Virus record (IMG/VR): IMGVR_UViG_3300025526_000061
Location: 1 to 40,470 of that record
Direction: 5' to 3' (one strand)
DNA: 40,470 bases
Source of the DNA: a virus
Below are positions 39,828 through 40,470 of the stretch, piece after piece (within the stretch, counting starts at the first letter, position 1; the number at the start of each line of letters is the position of its first letter). The translations under genes and the position numbers were made by a program. The notes under the pieces were generated by a model. The model was not told the DNA's origin. It was given only the letters and a program-made list of their open reading frames with translations, and searched no databases.

Positions 39828-39859
39828 GCGAACCGCGAACTCCAACGCCCAAAAACCTG
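39828..39859 (-). repeat. Dispersed repeat R2, copy in the leader of the ParB-like gene
   Basis: Plus strand GCGAACCGCGAACTCCAACG followed by CCCAAAAACCTG. Same place relative to the gene as the copy before the DUF4326 gene. The related copy at 29851-29881 is in the sparse segment. Confidence 0.6.
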
Positions 39860-39865
39860 CCCCGC

Positions 39866-39988
39866 TCAACCCCTCCGGTCGTTCCCGTTACCGATCCCCG
39901 CCACCGCCGGCCCGAACGTGCACACCCCCATCAGCAGCACCCCGCACACGCACGGGAACACCCACAGACACGTCTTGATCAGCTCCAT
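39866..39988 (-). CDS. 40-aa membrane peptide
   Basis: ATG at 39988 overlaps the upstream TGA by one base (TGATG). The peptide begins MELIKTCLWVFPCVCGVLLM and ends with a polar GIGNGNDRRG; one hydrophobic segment of about 20 residues contains four cysteines. Translational coupling and the clear membrane segment support a real gene, but shortness keeps confidence moderate. No family recognised. Confidence 0.5.
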   Translation of the reverse strand: MELIKTCLWVFPCVCGVLLMGVCTFGPAVAGIGNGNDRRG

Positions 39989-40470
39989 CACGCCCTCACC
40001 GCCTTCCGGTCCAGCTCCTCGAGGGCCCACGCCGCGGCCTTGCGTGTGATCAGCTCCAGGTCCGCGATGTTGATCTCCCAGCTCTCGAGCGTGCGGTTGC
40101 CACGCACCTCGTCCACGATCGACGTGTAGACCACGCCCACGGCCCCGCTGGTGGGGCAGAACCCGCGCGACACCGTCAGCGTCGCCGTGATCAGCGACGT
40201 CGCCGCGATCCTCACGGCCATCTGCTGCGGCTGCCACGCGGGGCTCAGCCGGTCCGGCCACTCCACCAGCTTCGGCGTCGCCGCGGGCGGGAACGGGTTC
40301 TGAATCCCCACGCCATCCAGCCGCTTCCGCAGCGACGCCTCCCGCGCGAGCCGCTTGAGCCTGGCACGCCGCACCCGCTTGTGCACGATGTCCGCGATCA
40401 TCAGCCCCGGCACGACCGACCCGACCACGGCCAGCACGATCACCGCCACCGACGTCAGCTCACTCAGCAT
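39988..40470 (-). CDS. Membrane-anchored hypothetical protein at the window edge
   Basis: 160-aa protein starting at the last base of the window with MLSELTSVAVIVLAVVGSVV; one TM segment at about 7-28, then a basic stretch (HKRVRRARLKRLAREASLRK), a Pro-rich middle, and a mixed C-terminal domain (AVRIAATSLITATLTVSRG). The N-terminal part may extend outside the window, although an ATG is present. No function is apparent. Confidence 0.5.
   Translation of the reverse strand: MLSELTSVAVIVLAVVGSVVPGLMIADIVHKRVRRARLKRLAREASLRKRLDGVGIQNPFPPAATPKLVEWPDRLSPAWQPQQMAVRIAATSLITATLTVSRGFCPTSGAVGVVYTSIVDEVRGNRTLESWEINIADLELITRKAAAWALEELDRKAVRA

Overview
The window reads as the nearly complete genome, or a large gene-bounded part, of a tailed double-stranded DNA phage with a long non-contractile tail (siphovirus, lambda-like in head and tail gene order). 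It is very GC-rich with strongly GC-biased third codon positions. Every gene I accept is on the minus strand, so gene order runs from the right edge (40470) to the left edge (1). Genes are packed with ATGA, GTGA, TTGA or TGATG overlaps. No integrase, excision system or CI-type repressor is visible. Spanin- and lipoprotein-like genes suggest a host with an outer membrane. An excisionase-type HTH fused to a receiver-like domain and a short CCTCTGCGT repeat would fit a Planctomycetota-type host, but that is only inference.

Right third (about 40470 to 30226), early and DNA-metabolism genes: a membrane protein, a ParB-like protein with a phage-type zinc motif, a two-module winged-helix protein, a DUF4326 protein, a small winged-helix protein inside a longer overlapping frame, a polymerase-X-like nucleotidyltransferase, an array of small orphan genes (35309 to 33700), and a primase-helicase whose TOPRIM-like module has lost its acidic residues. 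The orphan genes carry a repeated leader: a 30-39 bp element with a perfect 6-bp hairpin and, in three of four copies, the GAGGAG Shine-Dalgarno. Strong GC hairpins and a second dispersed repeat sit behind several of these genes.

Middle (30225 to 24628): a roughly 620-bp sparse segment with A/T tracts, then a probable lysis and accessory region (membrane coiled-coil protein, overlapping lipoprotein, small proteins), an initiator tRNA-fMet(CAU) gene, a two-TM holin candidate and a LamG/SGNH-hydrolase fibre.

Left part (24581 to 1), virion genes: candidate small terminase, a TIM-barrel-like orphan, GpA-type large terminase, zinc-ribbon protein, HTH plus receiver-like protein, gpW head-tail joiner, portal, a single polypeptide joining an S49 prohead protease to the major capsid protein, a DUF2190 decoration-type protein, head-tail and tail completion proteins, tail tube, a G/GT-type tail chaperone pair with a canonical GGGAAAC minus-1 slippery heptamer, tape measure, distal tail proteins, an NlpC/P60 peptidase and a gpI/gpJ-like tail-tip protein.

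The points most worth following are the repeated leader/hairpin cassette array with its possible anti-defence cargo, the frameshift site, the protease-capsid fusion, the acid-less TOPRIM primase, the phage-borne initiator tRNA and the PolX-like nucleotidyltransferase.
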